From: Viola odorata
Lineage: Eukaryota > Streptophyta > Magnoliopsida > Malpighiales > Violaceae
Length of the DNA stretch: 64,000 nt
Direction of reading: 5' to 3'
Assembly (NCBI GenBank): GCA_963691705.1
Contig: OY829541.1
Coordinates: forward strand, 44,223,661 to 44,287,660
The number at the start of each line of letters is the position of its first letter. The first letter of the stretch is position 1. This document shows, piece after piece, positions 63,384-64,000 of the stretch. A program made the position numbers and the translations under genes. The notes beneath the pieces were generated by a model. That model did not search any database. It was not told the origin of the DNA and saw only the letters and a program-made list of their open reading frames with translations.

Positions 63384-64000
63384 CCTAGTCATTTTAAAAG
63401 TTGTGATTTGTCACGTCCCCACATCTTGTCTGTTTAGTGTTGTGATAGGTCACGTCCCCACATACACCTAGTCATTTTAAAAGTTGTGATTGGTCACGTC
63501 CCCACATCTTGTCTGTTTAGTGTTGTGATAGGTCACGTCCCCACATACACCTTGTCATTTAAAAAGTTGTGATTGGTCACGTCCCCACATCTTGTCTGTT
63601 TAGTGTTGTGATAGGTCACGTCCCCACATACACCTTGTCATTTAAAAAGTTGTGATTGGTCACGTCCCCACATCTTGTCTGTTTAGTGTTGTGATAGGTC
63701 ACGTCCCCACATACACCTTGTCATTTAAAAAGTTGTGATTGGTCACATCCCCACATCTTGTCTGTTTAGTGTTGTGATAGGGCACGTCCCCACATACACC
63801 TTGCCATTTAAAAAGTTGTGATTGCTCACGTCCTCACATCTTGTCTGTTTAGTGTTGTGATAGGTCACGTCCCCACATACACCTAGTCATTTTAAAAGTT
63901 GTGATTTGTCATGTCCCCACATCTTGTCTGTTTAGTGTTGTGATAGGTCACGTCCCCACATACACCTTGTCATTTAAAAAGTTGTGATTGGTCACGTCCC
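63384..64000 (+). repeat. Right-edge satellite, array continues past window
   Basis: A repeat of the CTAGTC pair is followed by consensus dimers, then GTCACATCCCC, GGGCACG, CTTGCCATTT, GTCCTCACATC, CTAGTC and GTCATGTCCCC, the set also seen at 45.2-45.4 and 60.0-60.2 kb. The window stops inside an A half-unit, so the array is not finished. I see no other feature. Confidence 0.9.

Larger units (their letters stand above)
1..64000 (+). repeat. Satellite array, 83 bp dimeric unit, about 770 copies, fills window
   Basis: The sequence is a head-to-tail array from the first to the last base. An 83 bp dimer is made of a 40 bp half-unit A and a 43 bp half-unit B; for example A-type half-units start at 1, 84 and 167. 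Both halves share GTTGTGAT and the terminal box GTCACGTCCCCACAT, so they come from one ancestral unit of about 40 bp. All units point the same way; I saw no inverted copy (no GTGGGGACGTGAC on the + strand) and no interruption by unrelated sequence. Consensus G+C is about 43% (36 of 83). Eighty-three is not divisible by three and stops (TGA, TAG, TAA) occur on both strands in every unit, so no long reading frame can persist. Neither array edge is in the window. I do not recognise the family; a eukaryotic nuclear satellite is the best reading. Confidence 0.99.

Noticed and set aside
1..64000. CRISPR array (short direct repeats of about 40 bp)
   Set aside because: There are no unique spacers: the sequence between boxes is itself repeated and related between half-units, and units are directly adjacent.
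1..64000. Repeat-containing protein gene (PPR-, LRR- or ankyrin-like)
   Set aside because: The unit length is not a multiple of three and each unit contains stops on both strands.
1..64000. CENP-B box in the satellite
   Set aside because: The required TTCG and CGGG elements are not present in the consensus or the variants seen.
1..64000. Telomeric or subtelomeric TTAGGG-type repeat
   Set aside because: No run of TTAGGG, TTTAGGG or a related short telomere unit is seen; TTTAGTG in B is a single element within a 43 bp half-unit.
1..64000. Transposon or helitron origin with terminal repeats inside the window
   Set aside because: No terminal inverted repeats, coding remnants, target-site duplications or non-satellite flanks are visible. 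An origin from tandem repeats inside an element cannot be excluded from this window alone.
1..64000. Hidden functional system or small genes embedded between units
   Set aside because: Reading through from start to end, I found every stretch accounted for by A or B half-units or their deletion, chimeric or point variants; no gap of foreign sequence remains.

Overview
The whole window is one uninterrupted tandem satellite (minisatellite-type) array. I find no gene, RNA gene, transposon, CRISPR array or unique sequence, and the array runs off both ends. The basic unit is an 83 bp dimer of two related half-units: A (40 bp, starting CTTGTCATTTAAAAAG) and B (43 bp, starting CTTGTCTGTTTAGTG and ending ACAC after the core). 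Both end in the conserved box GTCACGTCCCCACAT and contain GTGA-N4-TCAC just before or overlapping it. At 83 bp the window holds about 770 dimers, all in the same orientation. The consensus is about 43% G+C. An array this long and homogeneous points to a eukaryotic nuclear chromosome (heterochromatic, pericentromeric, subtelomeric or a megasatellite). I do not recognise the family and cannot name the species.

The real content is in the variant pattern. Most dimers are near consensus, but recurring variants act as bar codes: a 25 bp short half-unit from an internal deletion, a 24 bp short B half-unit, a 39 bp B/A chimera, a 1 bp deletion (CTTGCTG), TATAAAAG-containing A half-units, and box variants (ACGTTCCC, ACCTCCCC, ACGCCCCC, ACATCCCC, GTCCGCAC, GTCCTCAC). 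Matching these bar codes by eye shows that the array was built by repeated duplication of blocks of very different sizes. From left to right the tandem offsets are about 795, 332, 1998, 2311, 919, 2378, 3291, 1523/1524, 878, 5740, 1524 (nested), 5770, 3527, 3262, 1309, 2393, 2717 and 2056 bp. Identical bar codes also recur 10-17 kb apart. The offsets I decomposed equal a whole number of 83 bp dimers plus small corrections from the listed structural variants, so the block boundaries look real.

Layout: 1-20 kb is a mosaic of 0.3-3.3 kb duplications. 20.3-31.8 kb is two near-identical 5,740 bp blocks, each containing 878 bp and 1,524 bp sub-repeats. 30.7-42.2 kb is two 5,770 bp blocks, the first overlapping the end of the preceding pair. 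38.7-45.7 kb is two 3,527 bp blocks. 46.4-62.7 kb is a chain of overlapping 1.3-3.3 kb duplications. The right edge (62.6-64 kb) repeats the variant cluster seen at 45.8-46.5 kb. Protein coding is very unlikely: the unit length is not a multiple of three and both strands carry stops in every unit. Any biological role (chromatin, DNA-protein binding, non-coding transcription) is inference. All comparisons were made by eye, so boundaries are approximate to a few tens of bases and no percent identities are given.
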